A stretch of DNA of 27,322 nt. It comes from Sphingobacteriaceae bacterium UBA6709. Its GTDB lineage: Bacteria > Bacteroidota > Bacteroidia > Sphingobacteriales > Sphingobacteriaceae. A program made the position numbers and the translations under genes. The stretch spans positions 1-27,322 of the forward strand of contig DKIV01000032.1 of the NCBI GenBank assembly GCA_002454425.1, written 5' to 3'. The notes beneath the pieces were generated by a model. That model made no database searches, was not told where the DNA came from, and was given only the letters and a program-made list of their open reading frames with translations. This document shows positions 1-7,398 of the stretch, in pieces; position 1 is the first letter of the stretch; each line of letters begins with the position of its first letter.

Positions 1-212
1 ATGTCGATGACCACTGCTGTCTGGTACGAAGCAGTCCCGGGTCAGACTCGAAACTGGTAGGTAGATGCTCCCTCATCCAGGGAGGCAACATACCTTTGCT
101 TTACGGCGATGAAACCTAATAAGCTGGAAAGAAAAAACAACAACATAAAACTCTAACAAACAAGACATTACAATAACAACACAATCTTTTTTTCAAAAAA
201 AAACACTGTAGG
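1..212. other. Non-coding leader region with two short hairpins
   Basis: No convincing coding region is visible. The first 100 bases are more GC-rich and more structured than what follows. ACTGCT (13-18) can pair with AGCAGT (30-35), and CTCCCT (68-73) with AGGGAG (79-84). TACCTTTG at 91-98 matches the Bacteroidota -7 consensus, but no TTG lies at the usual distance upstream. From about 115 the sequence is A-rich and unstructured, as expected of the 5' flank of the first lipoprotein gene. TAGGTAGATG (57-66) shares ten bases with the core of the two small-RNA-like genes elsewhere in the window. The identity of this segment is unknown. Confidence 0.4.
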
Positions 213-225
213 AGGTTACCTTTTA
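213..225 (+). promoter_or_regulatory. Shared 13-base upstream motif, copy 1
   Basis: AGGTTACCTTTTA occurs identically here and at 539-551, in each case 55-60 bases before the ATG of one of two paralogous lipoproteins. It contains TACCTTTT, one base off the TAnnTTTG -7 consensus, and the near-palindrome AGGT-T-ACCT. It is either the promoter itself or a site for a regulator common to both genes. No clear TTG -33 element was found. Confidence 0.5.
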
Positions 226-283
226 CCGTTACTGGTATTAAACTTAAAATTGCATTTGTTTAATAGAATAACTTTAACTCAAC

Positions 284-478
284 ATGAAAAATCTTGTTAA
301 ATTCGGTTTCGCAGCATTAGCTATCACATTATCAGTATCTGCTTGCAGCTCTAACAAATCAGGTTCTGCTGCTGATTCAACTGCTACTGATACTTCAGTT
401 ACCGATACTACTATGTTAACTGACACTACAGCTGCTGATACTGCTGTAACTACTACTACTGATTCAGTAGCTCAGTAA
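284..478 (+). CDS. Small Thr/Asp-rich lipoprotein (hypothetical)
   Basis: A 64-residue protein with a lipoprotein signal peptide: basic start, hydrophobic stretch and the lipobox VSAC with Cys21 as the likely lipidated residue. Everything after Cys21 is low-complexity Ser/Thr/Ala/Asp with aspartates every 5-6 residues (TDTT-like units), so the mature part is acidic, probably extended, and lacks a recognisable fold. The first 24 residues closely resemble those of the next gene, which makes the two tandem paralogues. The ATG is followed by AAA AAT codons. A terminator at 491-530 and the shared upstream motif at 213-225 suggest a single-gene transcript. No function can be assigned; a periplasmic or envelope-anchored small lipoprotein is the most that can be said. 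Confidence 0.8.
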   Translation: MKNLVKFGFAALAITLSVSACSSNKSGSAADSTATDTSVTDTTMLTDTTAADTAVTTTTDSVAQ

Positions 479-490
479 TTGAGTATAAAA

Positions 491-530
491 TATAAAAAAG
501 TGTGTTTGAAAAAAAATGCACTTTTTTATA
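491..530 (+). terminator. Rho-independent terminator after the first lipoprotein gene
   Basis: A perfect 12-bp A/T-rich stem pairs 491-502 with 519-530 around a 16-base loop. The A-tract on the left and the T-tract on the right lie inside the stem. It sits 12 bases after the stop codon. Confidence 0.65.
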
Positions 531-538
531 TCTGACAA

Positions 539-551
539 AGGTTACCTTTTA
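539..551 (+). promoter_or_regulatory. Shared 13-base upstream motif, copy 2
   Basis: Identical AGGTTACCTTTTA to 213-225, placed 54 bases before the second lipoprotein ATG. It directly follows the terminator of the first gene, so the second paralogue probably has its own promoter under the same control. Confidence 0.5.
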
Positions 552-605
552 AACAGGTCCGTATAAATAGAAAAACGATTCAAAAAATATTTTAAAAATT
601 AGAAA

Positions 606-815
606 ATGAAAACTTTATTCAAAACAGCATTTTTAGGTTTAGCTATCGCACTTTCAGTATCTGCTTGTTCTTCTAACAAGACTGAAAACAGCTCTGCAGA
701 TTCAATTGATTCAGCTTCTTCAGCTACTGTAGATTCTATCGACTCTACTGCTTCTGCAAAGACTGACACTATCGATTCAGCTGCTTCTGCTAAAGTTGAT
801 TCTTTGAAGAAATAA
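606..815 (+). CDS. Small lipoprotein with 11-residue repeats (hypothetical)
   Basis: A 69-residue protein with the same signal peptide and lipobox (VSAC, Cys21) as its upstream neighbour. The mature region is built of three 11-residue units at residues 32-42, 43-53 and 54-64, each beginning D-S/T-I-D-S and ending in V or T, followed by DSL and a terminal Lys-Lys. An 11-residue period with spaced hydrophobics fits an amphipathic helix or hendecad coiled coil. This differs from the Thr/Asp repeats of the paralogue. The design (lipid anchor, short repetitive helix, Lys end) recalls Lpp-type lipoproteins in general form only; no homology is claimed. It has its own upstream motif and terminator. 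Function unknown. Confidence 0.82.
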   Translation: MKTLFKTAFLGLAIALSVSACSSNKTENSSADSIDSASSATVDSIDSTASAKTDTIDSAASAKVDSLKK

Positions 816-833
816 TAACCTTTTCACAAAGGT

Positions 834-866
834 AAAAGGGATCCTCACAAGGGATCCCTTTTTTTT
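834..866 (+). terminator. Rho-independent terminator
   Basis: An 11-bp stem pairs 834-844 with 852-862 (core GGGATCC/GGATCCC), with a 7-base loop and an uninterrupted T-run to 866. It lies 18 bases after the stop codon of the second lipoprotein. Confidence 0.9.
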
Positions 867-994
867 GTGCTAATTACTAATAAGCCTTTCAACAATACCT
901 ATCCTCGGGAACTTATATTCCGCTCCTTTCACTTTTAAGGCGCAGGTGGCCATGCTCATGCCACTTAAGCTGGGCTTCGTTCCGCAAAAAAGTG

Positions 995-1002
995 TACCTT
1001 TG
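995..1002 (+). promoter_or_regulatory. -7 element TACCTTTG of purB
   Basis: An exact match to the Bacteroidota TAnnTTTG -7 element, 13 bases before the ATG at 1016. Transcription would begin only a few bases before the start codon, giving a very short or near-leaderless mRNA. This argues against the GTG at 992 as the start, because that codon lies upstream of the -7 box. Confidence 0.65.
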
Positions 1003-1015
1003 CGAAAATTATCAA

Positions 1016-2362
1016 ATGAGCTCATCACCTTTATTCGCAATTTCACCCATCGACGGGCGCTATCATAAAACTACAGATAGTTTGGCTGCTTACTTTTCAG
1101 AAGCGGCACTTATTAAGTTCAGAGTATATGTTGAAATTGAGTATTTCATCGCTTTATGTGAAATTCCGCTGCCTCAGCTGAGTACTTTTCCCTTAGAGAG
1201 ACAGGAAGAGCTTAGAAACATCTACAGAAACTTTAGTGAAGCGGATGCTTTACGCATTAAGGAAATCGAAAGCGTCACTAACCATGACGTGAAAGCCGTT
1301 GAGTATTTTATTAAAGAACAATTTGATATCTTGAAGCTCGAAGCCTACAAGGAGTTTATCCATTTCGGACTTACCTCTCAGGATATTAACAATACATCAA
1401 TCCCACATTCTTTCAAGCTAGCGCTGCATGAGGTGCTGTTGCCTGCATTTGCAGAATTGAAAGACAAGCTCGCTACTCTTGCCACTGACTGGAAAGATAT
1501 TTCTATGCTTGCGCATACGCATGGTCAGCCGGCTTCGCCTACGCGCCTTGGCAAAGAGCTGATGGTGTTCGTAGAGCGTATCGAAAAACAATTGGAATTA
1601 TTATCTGCCATTCCTTTCTCTGCGAAGTTTGGTGGTGCAACGGGCAACTTTAACGCCCATCATGTAGCCTACGGACAGATAAACTGGACCGACTTTGGCA
1701 ATAGCTTCGTAAATGAACGTTTGGGATTGTCGCGGTCACAATATACCACACAAATTGAACACTACGATAATTTCGCGGCACATTGCGATGCCCTGAAGCG
1801 TATAAATAATATTATTCTGGATCTCGATCGGGATATGTGGACCTATATTTCCATGAACTATTTCCGCCAGAAGATCAAAGCGGGAGAAGTGGGATCATCA
1901 GCCATGCCGCACAAGGTAAATCCTATTGACTTCGAGAACTCAGAAGGAAATATTGGCATTGCCAATGCTTTATTCGAACATCTGGCAGCGAAGTTGCCTG
2001 TTTCCAGATTGCAGCGCGACCTTACCGATTCAACGGTACTTCGCAACATCGGTGTGCCTGTAGCACACACGCTTATTGCCATCAAATCTACTCTTCGTGG
2101 CTTAAACAAGCTTTTACTAAGCAGAGAGGCCATTGCTGAGGACCTTGAGAATAACTGGGCCGTGGTAGCAGAAGCAATTCAGACAATTTTGAGACGTGAG
2201 GCCTACCCCAATCCTTACGAGGCTTTAAAAGCCTTAACGCGTACTAACGAAAAGATCAGCGCGAAAACCATCGCTGCGTTTGTTGAAACATTGGACGTTT
2301 CGGAATCTGTGAAGGCTGAACTTAAAGCCATTACTCCGGAGAACTACGTGGGCAGGCTTTAA
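1016..2362 (+). CDS. purB: Adenylosuccinate lyase
   Basis: Catalyses two purine-pathway steps: SAICAR to AICAR plus fumarate, and adenylosuccinate to AMP plus fumarate, in the cytoplasm. The 448-residue product fits the E. coli-type PurB size (about 456). Visible motifs of the fumarase/aspartase superfamily are TSQD (120-123), THGQP (168-172, containing the catalytic-type His169) and the signature loop GSSAMPHKVNP (293-303) with the catalytic Ser294/295. The start at 1016 is preferred because residues from there align with the expected MSSxxLxAISPIDGRY beginning and because the -7 box lies just upstream. The gene stands alone between two terminators and is probably constitutive. Nothing looks damaged. 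Confidence 0.97.
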   Translation: MSSSPLFAISPIDGRYHKTTDSLAAYFSEAALIKFRVYVEIEYFIALCEIPLPQLSTFPLERQEELRNIYRNFSEADALRIKEIESVTNHDVKAVEYFIKEQFDILKLEAYKEFIHFGLTSQDINNTSIPHSFKLALHEVLLPAFAELKDKLATLATDWKDISMLAHTHGQPASPTRLGKELMVFVERIEKQLELLSAIPFSAKFGGATGNFNAHHVAYGQINWTDFGNSFVNERLGLSRSQYTTQIEHYDNFAAHCDALKRINNIILDLDRDMWTYISMNYFRQKIKAGEVGSSAMPHKVNPIDFENSEGNIGIANALFEHLAAKLPVSRLQRDLTDSTVLRNIGVPVAHTLIAIKSTLRGLNKLLLSREAIAEDLENNWAVVAEAIQTILRREAYPNPYEALKALTRTNEKISAKTIAAFVETLDVSESVKAELKAITPENYVGRL

Positions 2363-2385
2363 TTGCCCCCCAGGATAAATTTATT

Positions 2386-2424
2386 AGAAAGGCTCGCAGT
2401 TACATATGTGAGCCTTTCTGCTTT
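2386..2424 (+). terminator. Terminator after purB
   Basis: A 13-bp stem (2386-2398 with 2407-2419, one G-T pair) with an 8-base loop. The tail CTGCTTTT is only moderately T-rich. It lies 23 bases past the purB stop. Confidence 0.7.
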
Positions 2425-2539
2425 TATGTCTTGGATATGCCCCTTTTGCACCTCCTTTTTTACCTATCCCAATCCGGGGCTATCTCCATATAATTGTCAA
2501 TTCTATGAGACGAATTATCAAAGCATGAATGTTTTTAGG

Positions 2540-2547
2540 TAATTTTG
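2540..2547 (+). promoter_or_regulatory. Candidate -7 element TAATTTTG upstream of the Nfu gene
   Basis: Matches TAnnTTTG and lies 71 bases before the ATG at 2619. No TTG is seen at the expected -33 spacing. The rest of the gap 2425-2618 shows no other feature. Confidence 0.35.
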
Positions 2548-2618
2548 AATTAAATCCTTTCTTAATAAGCAGCGAAGATGTACAAAGGGGGATTGAGGAT
2601 TAATTGAATAAGCATAAC

Positions 2619-3176
2619 ATGGCATTTAACATTAACGTATATACAGAACAGACGCCTAATCCCGCGAGCGTAAAGTTTTTGGTGAACAAGCTTCTTATTA
2701 ACGGAAGCATCGATTTCCCGAATCGTGAGAGTGCGGCGGGCTCGGCTTTCGCCAGTGAACTATTTAAATTTGACTTCGTTGCGGGGGCGTTTTTTGCCAG
2801 CAACTTCGTTACGATTAGTAAAACTGAAGATGCTGATTGGCAGGACATCGAGCCAATCCTGAAAGATTTTGTGAAAGGCGCGGTAGAATCGGAACTCCAG
2901 ATCAAAGAGGTGGTTCAGGAAGAAGCGCCGAACTTTGAGGGAACGGAGTCTGAAGTTAAAATTCAGCAAATCCTTTACGATTATGTGCGACCAGCGGTGG
3001 AACAGGATGGCGGCGCCATTCATTATAAGTCGTTCGAAGAAGGCGTGGTAACTGTAGAACTTAAAGGATCATGTAGCGGTTGTCCATCATCAACCTATAC
3101 GCTGAAAGCCGGCATAGAAAACCTGCTTAAGCGCATGGTTCCCGAAGTTACTGAAGTAATCGCCGAGGCGGTTTAA
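2619..3176 (+). CDS. NifU-family Fe-S cluster scaffold/carrier (Nfu type)
   Basis: A 185-residue protein with an Nfu N-terminal domain (about 5-90, containing the characteristic TEQTPNPAS stretch at 9-17) and a C-terminal NifU domain (about 110-182). The conserved CxxC (Cys152, Cys155 in GSCSGCPSS) would hold a [4Fe-4S] cluster between two subunits. It is expected to carry Fe-S clusters to client apoproteins in the cytoplasm; MtaB, encoded in this window, is a plausible client by inference only. The ATG at 2619 is chosen over a TTG at 2604 because the conserved domain begins right after it. The ribosome binding site is weak, as is common in this phylum. A bidirectional terminator follows. Confidence 0.92.
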   Translation: MAFNINVYTEQTPNPASVKFLVNKLLINGSIDFPNRESAAGSAFASELFKFDFVAGAFFASNFVTISKTEDADWQDIEPILKDFVKGAVESELQIKEVVQEEAPNFEGTESEVKIQQILYDYVRPAVEQDGGAIHYKSFEEGVVTVELKGSCSGCPSSTYTLKAGIENLLKRMVPEVTEVIAEAV

Positions 3177-3194
3177 GGACCTCCTCTTTATTAT

Positions 3195-3241
3195 AAAGAA
3201 AAAGCCTTAGCACAAAGACGATGTGCTAAGGCTTTTTCTTT
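3195..3241. terminator. Bidirectional terminator between convergent genes
   Basis: A 19-bp perfect inverted repeat (3195-3213 with 3223-3241) around a 9-base loop, with a GC core (GCCTTAGCAC) flanked by an A-tract on one side and a T-tract on the other. It can stop the Nfu transcript on + and the monophosphatase transcript on -. Its edge reaches the monophosphatase stop codon. Confidence 0.93.
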
Positions 3242-4050
3242 TAGCAGTCTGTGCTTTCTTTGAAGAAGTGAGTCTTTAATATTCCCGACATCAGCTGAGC
3301 AATGCCCGCGTTTCCGGCAAGAATTTCCCGTGAGGCAAAGTTATCATCATTTAAGCGAAAATCTGTGGCAAGGCCGCCAGCCTCACGAACGATTACCATT
3401 CCCGCGGCAATGTCATAAGCATTCAGATTATACTCAAAGTAGGCATCAAAGCGTCCGCAGGCAACGTAGGCCAGGTCTACAGCCGCTGAACCAAGGCGGC
3501 GTACGCCGTGACAGATTTTGGTAAGCTCGCGGAAGATGTCGATATATTTCTCCAGCAGCTCAAAATCATAATATGGGAAGCCTGTAGCGATAAGCGATTT
3601 GTTGAAGGAATCGTTAGCAGAGACGCTGATTTTCTTTCCGTTCAAATACGCGCCACCATCCTTCCATGCGTAGAAACATTCATCGCGGTTAATCTCATAT
3701 ACCACGCCCAACACCAGCTCATTCCCTTTTTGCAGGGCAATACTCACAGAAAACGTTGGAAGGGCGTGTATAAAGTTGGTCGTTCCGTCGAGCGGGTCGA
3801 TGATCCAGTTGTACACCTCACCATCTCTGGCAATTACTTTTTCCTCGGTAATGAAACCGGCATCCGGGATAAGCGGAAGTAAGGCATCTACGATGATCTT
3901 CTCTGCGGTTTTGTCGACATAAGAAACCAGGTCATTATGCCCCTTATATTCTATTTTTGCAGGATCAAAGTTCTCTCCTTCTGTGCGGATAAAATTCCCT
4001 GCGGTTTTAGCAATATTAACTACGATGGTAGTAAGCTTTTCTAATTCCAT
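3241..4050 (-). CDS. Inositol monophosphatase family protein
   Basis: A 269-residue Mg-dependent phosphatase of the IMPase/SuhB/CysQ superfamily. The metal-site motifs are all present: Glu-Glu at 69-70, DPLDGT at 85-90 within the WxxDPLDGTxNF signature, and the second signature YDIAAGM (Asp213) with EAGG at 223-226. It would hydrolyse inositol-1-phosphate or related sugar/nucleotide phosphates; the substrate cannot be chosen from sequence. The start at 4050 gives the normal family length. Longer in-frame reading would run through the upstream terminator hairpin and into lgt. The gene is separated from lgt by that terminator, so it probably has its own promoter (TATATTG just before the ATG). 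Confidence 0.93.
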   Translation of the reverse strand: MELEKLTTIVVNIAKTAGNFIRTEGENFDPAKIEYKGHNDLVSYVDKTAEKIIVDALLPLIPDAGFITEEKVIARDGEVYNWIIDPLDGTTNFIHALPTFSVSIALQKGNELVLGVVYEINRDECFYAWKDGGAYLNGKKISVSANDSFNKSLIATGFPYYDFELLEKYIDIFRELTKICHGVRRLGSAAVDLAYVACGRFDAYFEYNLNAYDIAAGMVIVREAGGLATDFRLNDDNFASREILAGNAGIAQLMSGILKTHFFKESTDC

Positions 4051-4068
4051 GCGGCAATATAAACAAGA

Positions 4069-4094
4069 AATGCCACAGCGCTGGCTGTGGCATT
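4069..4094 (-). terminator. Terminator after lgt
   Basis: A perfect 11-bp stem (4069-4079 with 4084-4094) with a 4-base loop, read on - as AATGCCACAGC, loop, then the complement, followed by TTTCTTGTTT. It lies between the lgt stop and the monophosphatase start. Confidence 0.8.
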
Positions 4095-4135
4095 GTAAAA
4101 AATATCTTTTGCTAATAGTATACGATGAAAGAAGG

Positions 4136-5296
4136 TTACGGCATGAGATTTTTCTGCTTGTTAGCCGACGAATAAATGATTCCGGCAATACCACCTAAAA
4201 CCATGAAGGTTGAGATCATTTCAGCCTGTGTAAAGCTTAAAGACCCGATATGGTAATGTGAGTTTACACGTATCAGCTCAATAAAGAAACGCTCTATACC
4301 GGCAAAGATCAGATATACAGAGAACATAATTCCCGGCGTTTTTATCTTATCTCTGAGTGCCCACAGTATTCCAAAAAGGATAAGACACATTACCACCTCG
4401 TAAAAGGGAGTAGGATAAACACCTACGGGCAATTCATTACAAAAATGACCTGTACAACCGGGGATAGGTACTCCCTCATGAATAACATTATGCGGGTATT
4501 TAAAAGACCACATCCAGTCGGGAAGCCAGGATAAGCTATCGGGCTTAGGATTGACATTAGGAATACCCCAGTCGCCGTCGCCAGACATATGGCATCCGAT
4601 ACGGCCCACAGCATAAGCAAGCATCATCCCCGGCCCGCCAATATCGAGCATGTAAATGGGCTTAATGCCGTTTTTATTAGCGAGATACAGCACTGCCGCC
4701 CCACCACAGATAAGTCCCCCATAGAAGGTTAATCCACTAAAAGAGAGAAGACTATCTATCGGATCATTGATAAAATCGTTAAGATATTCCAGATTATGAA
4801 AGATCTTGGCACCCAGGAATCCCCATACAGCGGCCCATACAATAAGCGAGCCCATCAGCTCATAAGGATGTACTGTAGTTTCGACAACCTTTGGTTTGGC
4901 AAGCTTCTGCTTATTTTTTTCCGCAAAGGCCCACCAGGCGAAGATTGCAGCCACGATGATGCCTCCAAAGAAGCTTCCCTCCGAAGATAGCAGGAAACGC
5001 TGAGGGCTATCAACAAATGCACTGTAATTAGCTAAAGCGAACACAAGCTTATACCCGATAACGAATCCAAATACGGCATTCATAATCAGCTCGGTAGAGC
5101 TGGCAGGCTCACCTACGGTGATCCTTTTCTTGAAAGGATGAATAAGTCCAAGTGCCTCCTTGCGTTTGAACTCCTGTGTGAACGCCCAATATCCGGCCAT
5201 AAAAGCCAGGGCTACAAAGAAGCCGAAAGTCTGAATCGGCAAGGGAATATTTATACCCGTGAGGTATTCAATCAAATGAGAAAGAGTTGGAAACAT
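4136..5296 (-). CDS. lgt: Prolipoprotein diacylglyceryl transferase
   Basis: Integral inner-membrane enzyme that attaches diacylglycerol from phosphatidylglycerol to the lipobox Cys of prolipoproteins, the first step of lipoprotein maturation. Visible family features are several hydrophobic helices, FYGGLICGG (191-199), GRIGCHMSGDGDWG (231-244, including the essential-type Arg232), YPTPFYE (294-300) and AGIERFFIELIR (332-343). At 386 residues it is longer than E. coli Lgt (about 291); the extra length falls mainly at 85-145 and 245-290. Tyr replaces the His of the E. coli HGG motif (Tyr192). Lgt would process the several lipoproteins in this window (two small ones, SusD, the metalloprotease). 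It starts 32 bases after mtaB, so the two may be co-transcribed. Confidence 0.95.
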   Translation of the reverse strand: MFPTLSHLIEYLTGINIPLPIQTFGFFVALAFMAGYWAFTQEFKRKEALGLIHPFKKRITVGEPASSTELIMNAVFGFVIGYKLVFALANYSAFVDSPQRFLLSSEGSFFGGIIVAAIFAWWAFAEKNKQKLAKPKVVETTVHPYELMGSLIVWAAVWGFLGAKIFHNLEYLNDFINDPIDSLLSFSGLTFYGGLICGGAAVLYLANKNGIKPIYMLDIGGPGMMLAYAVGRIGCHMSGDGDWGIPNVNPKPDSLSWLPDWMWSFKYPHNVIHEGVPIPGCTGHFCNELPVGVYPTPFYEVVMCLILFGILWALRDKIKTPGIMFSVYLIFAGIERFFIELIRVNSHYHIGSLSFTQAEMISTFMVLGGIAGIIYSSANKQKNLMP

Positions 5297-5328
5297 GCGC
5301 TAAATATAAAGCTTGAATTTGAAAATGT

Positions 5329-6651
5329 TTAATGTTTTAACACTTCGGGAAAAGCTTCCTCAACCTCAACATCTCCATCCTCAGCAATCGCCAGCAGCTT
5401 AACCTCCCTGGTTTCATTAATAAGCAGGGGATCAAACGCCGCCTTAACTTTAACATAGTTGCGACTGAAGCCGTGCATGAAACCATCCTTCATATCACTT
5501 TCAAAGAGCACCTCGACCGTTGCGCCTAACTGTGTTTCATAAAAGGCGCGTCGTTTCTTTTCTGAAAGGATGTGCAGCATCTTACTGCGTTCTGATCTGC
5601 TTGAGCCCGGAACCGCACCTTCCATCTGCGCGGCGATGGTATTTTCGCGCTCAGAATATGTGAAGACATGCAGGTATGAGATGGGCAGGTCGTTAAGAAA
5701 ATTATAGGTATCAAGGAAATCCTCACGTGTTTCCCCGGGGAATCCAACAATTACGTCTACGCCGATACAGCAGTCGGGCATAAGCGATTTTATACGACTT
5801 ACGCGATCAGCATAAAGCTCCCGCTTATAGCGGCGGCGCATAAGTCCCAGTATTTTGTTTGATCCGGACTGTAAAGGGATATGAAAATGAGGCACAAACT
5901 TATTGGAATCTACAATAAATTCCAGGATCTCGTCAGTGAGCAGGTTGGGTTCAATGGAGGAAATGCGAATACGTTCAATACCCTGCACCTCATCAAGGGC
6001 TCGTACCAGATCAGCAAATCGATCCTGACGTTTTCCCTCGCGGATACCAAAATCCCCGATATTTACCCCGGTGAGGACAATCTCTTTAACACCTGATGCG
6101 GCGATTTCCTCTGCCTGACGTAGCACCTGTTCAATAGACGAACTACGGCTATTTCCACGAGCGAGGGGAATGGTACAGAAGGTGCAGGAGTAATCACATC
6201 CGTCCTGAACCTTCAGGAAGGTACGTGTACGGTCGCCATACGAGAATGAAGGCACAAACTCATTGGCCTCGCTTACAGGTTGGTTATGCACGATAGCTTT
6301 GGGTTGCTTCGTGAGATCAGTAAGAAACTCAACAATACGAAACTTCTCAGCGGCACCCAGCACCATATCGACGCCCGGAATTTCGGAGATTTCTTTAGGT
6401 TTCAGCTGCGCATAGCAGCCTACAATAATGATGTAAGCAGCCGGAGAATATTTAAGCGCTTCCTTTACAACTTTACGGCATTTCTTATCAGCATTGTCTG
6501 TAACGGAACAGGTGTTAATCAGATATACATCCGCTTGTTCCGTAAAATTGACAATCTGAAATCCAGCCTCGTTAAACTGACGTCCAATGGTAGACGTTTC
6601 TGAATAATTAAGCTTGCAGCCTAATGTATATAATGCAACCTTCCTGCTCAT
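5329..6651 (-). CDS. mtaB: tRNA (N6-threonylcarbamoyladenosine(37)-C2)-methylthiotransferase MtaB
   Basis: A radical-SAM methylthiotransferase that converts t6A37 to ms2t6A37 in tRNAs reading ANN codons. At 440 residues it has the usual three-part layout. The N-terminal UPF0004 domain carries cluster cysteines 12, 48 and 79. The radical SAM domain has CxxxCxxC at Cys152/156/159. The C-terminal TRAM domain spans about 370-433. The TLGCKLNYSET start is typical of MtaB rather than MiaB. The ATG at 6651 is used because homologous sequence starts there and a TATCTTTG -7 box lies at 6661-6668; a longer frame to 6759 would overlap ubiX. lgt follows after 32 bases. Confidence 0.94.
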   Translation of the reverse strand: MSRKVALYTLGCKLNYSETSTIGRQFNEAGFQIVNFTEQADVYLINTCSVTDNADKKCRKVVKEALKYSPAAYIIIVGCYAQLKPKEISEIPGVDMVLGAAEKFRIVEFLTDLTKQPKAIVHNQPVSEANEFVPSFSYGDRTRTFLKVQDGCDYSCTFCTIPLARGNSRSSSIEQVLRQAEEIAASGVKEIVLTGVNIGDFGIREGKRQDRFADLVRALDEVQGIERIRISSIEPNLLTDEILEFIVDSNKFVPHFHIPLQSGSNKILGLMRRRYKRELYADRVSRIKSLMPDCCIGVDVIVGFPGETREDFLDTYNFLNDLPISYLHVFTYSERENTIAAQMEGAVPGSSRSERSKMLHILSEKKRRAFYETQLGATVEVLFESDMKDGFMHGFSRNYVKVKAAFDPLLINETREVKLLAIAEDGDVEVEEAFPEVLKH

Positions 6652-6660
6652 AATCAGCCG

Positions 6661-6668
6661 CAAAGATA
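6661..6668 (-). promoter_or_regulatory. -7 element TATCTTTG of mtaB
   Basis: Exact TAnnTTTG match on -, ending 9 bases before the mtaB ATG, so the mRNA leader is very short. A second match (TAAATTTG, 6669-6676) abuts it directly upstream. Confidence 0.6.
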
Positions 6669-6719
6669 CAAATTTAACGGTAGCTTGCGAAGGGTTACCT
6701 TGCTTAAGAGATAATCCCC

Positions 6720-7283
6720 CTACATGCCCCAGCGTTTCGACTGCGCGTGAATACCGCAAAGATCAAGCGCCCGGTCGGTAACGGTAGCGGCGACTTCCGT
6801 CAGGGTCTGCGGCCGGCTATAGAATGAGGGAGTAGCGGGACAGATAATGCCACCGGCTTCGGTGATTGCTTTCATATTGTTAATATGAATAAGGTTATAC
6901 GGTGTTTCGCGCACTATTAGCACCAGCTTACGACGCTCCTTAAGAATTACGTCGGCTGCCCGCGTGGTGAGGTCGTTGGATATGCCCGCGGCAATGCGCC
7001 CCATAGTGCCTGCAGAACAAGGACAAATAATCATCGTATCGTACTGTGCCGAGCCGGAAGCGAAAGGCGCGTTAAAGTCCGATTTATCATATAGTTTGAA
7101 AGGATACTCTTCATAACCCCGGTCTCCCAGTTCGTATTCCCAGACCTGCCGCGCGTTATCAGACATGACCATACCTAATTCAGCATATTGTTCACGCTGC
7201 ACCAACAAGGTGTCGAGTAAGGTGCGGGCGTAGATTGCGCCGCTGGCACCCGTGATGGCCACAACTATTCTCTTATCTGACAT
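6720..7283 (-). CDS. ubiX: Flavin prenyltransferase, UbiX family
   Basis: Makes prenylated FMN from FMNH2 and dimethylallyl phosphate, the cofactor of UbiD-type (de)carboxylases. The 187-residue length is normal. Motifs include the FMN-binding GASGAIYA (12-19), SDNAR (41-45), PCSAGTMGRIAAG (88-100) and the phosphate-binding LKERRKLVLIVRETP (114-128). The ATG at 7283 opens directly on the conserved beta-strand (KRIVVAITGASG), unlike the longer frame to 7325. No ubiD-like partner is in the window. mtaB begins 68 bases after the stop, with its own -7 box, so linkage is loose. A small-RNA-like gene ends about 115 bases upstream on the same strand. Confidence 0.93.
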   Translation of the reverse strand: MSDKRIVVAITGASGAIYARTLLDTLLVQREQYAELGMVMSDNARQVWEYELGDRGYEEYPFKLYDKSDFNAPFASGSAQYDTMIICPCSAGTMGRIAAGISNDLTTRAADVILKERRKLVLIVRETPYNLIHINNMKAITEAGGIICPATPSFYSRPQTLTEVAATVTDRALDLCGIHAQSKRWGM

Positions 7284-7398
7284 ATCCTGGTAAATTATCC
7301 TGCGAAGGAACAACAAGTTCCCCATTTTTCAAAACTGGTATAAGAGTAGTATGGTTTTGATAATAAAAAAACATCTCCGGATGACGAAGCGTATGGAC
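7284..7398. other. Intergenic segment upstream of ubiX
   Basis: Holds a weak 5-bp hairpin (GGAAC 7307-7311 with GTTCC 7317-7321) and no clear TAnnTTTG box. With the small-RNA-like gene to its right it makes up most of the 316-base gap between ubiX and the hydrolase gene. Confidence 0.4.

Noticed and set aside
1..110. Possible end of a known structured RNA (SRP RNA, 5S/23S, tmRNA) at the window start
   Set aside because: Local fragments such as GAAGCAG and GGGTCAG recall SRP RNA, but their order and the tetraloop do not fit; no signature of the others.
992..1015. GTG start giving purB eight more residues
   Set aside because: It places the start upstream of the -7 box and adds residues not typical of PurB.
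6652..6759. 36-codon N-terminal extension of mtaB
   Set aside because: It overlaps the end of ubiX, covers the promoter boxes, and precedes the conserved first cluster region.
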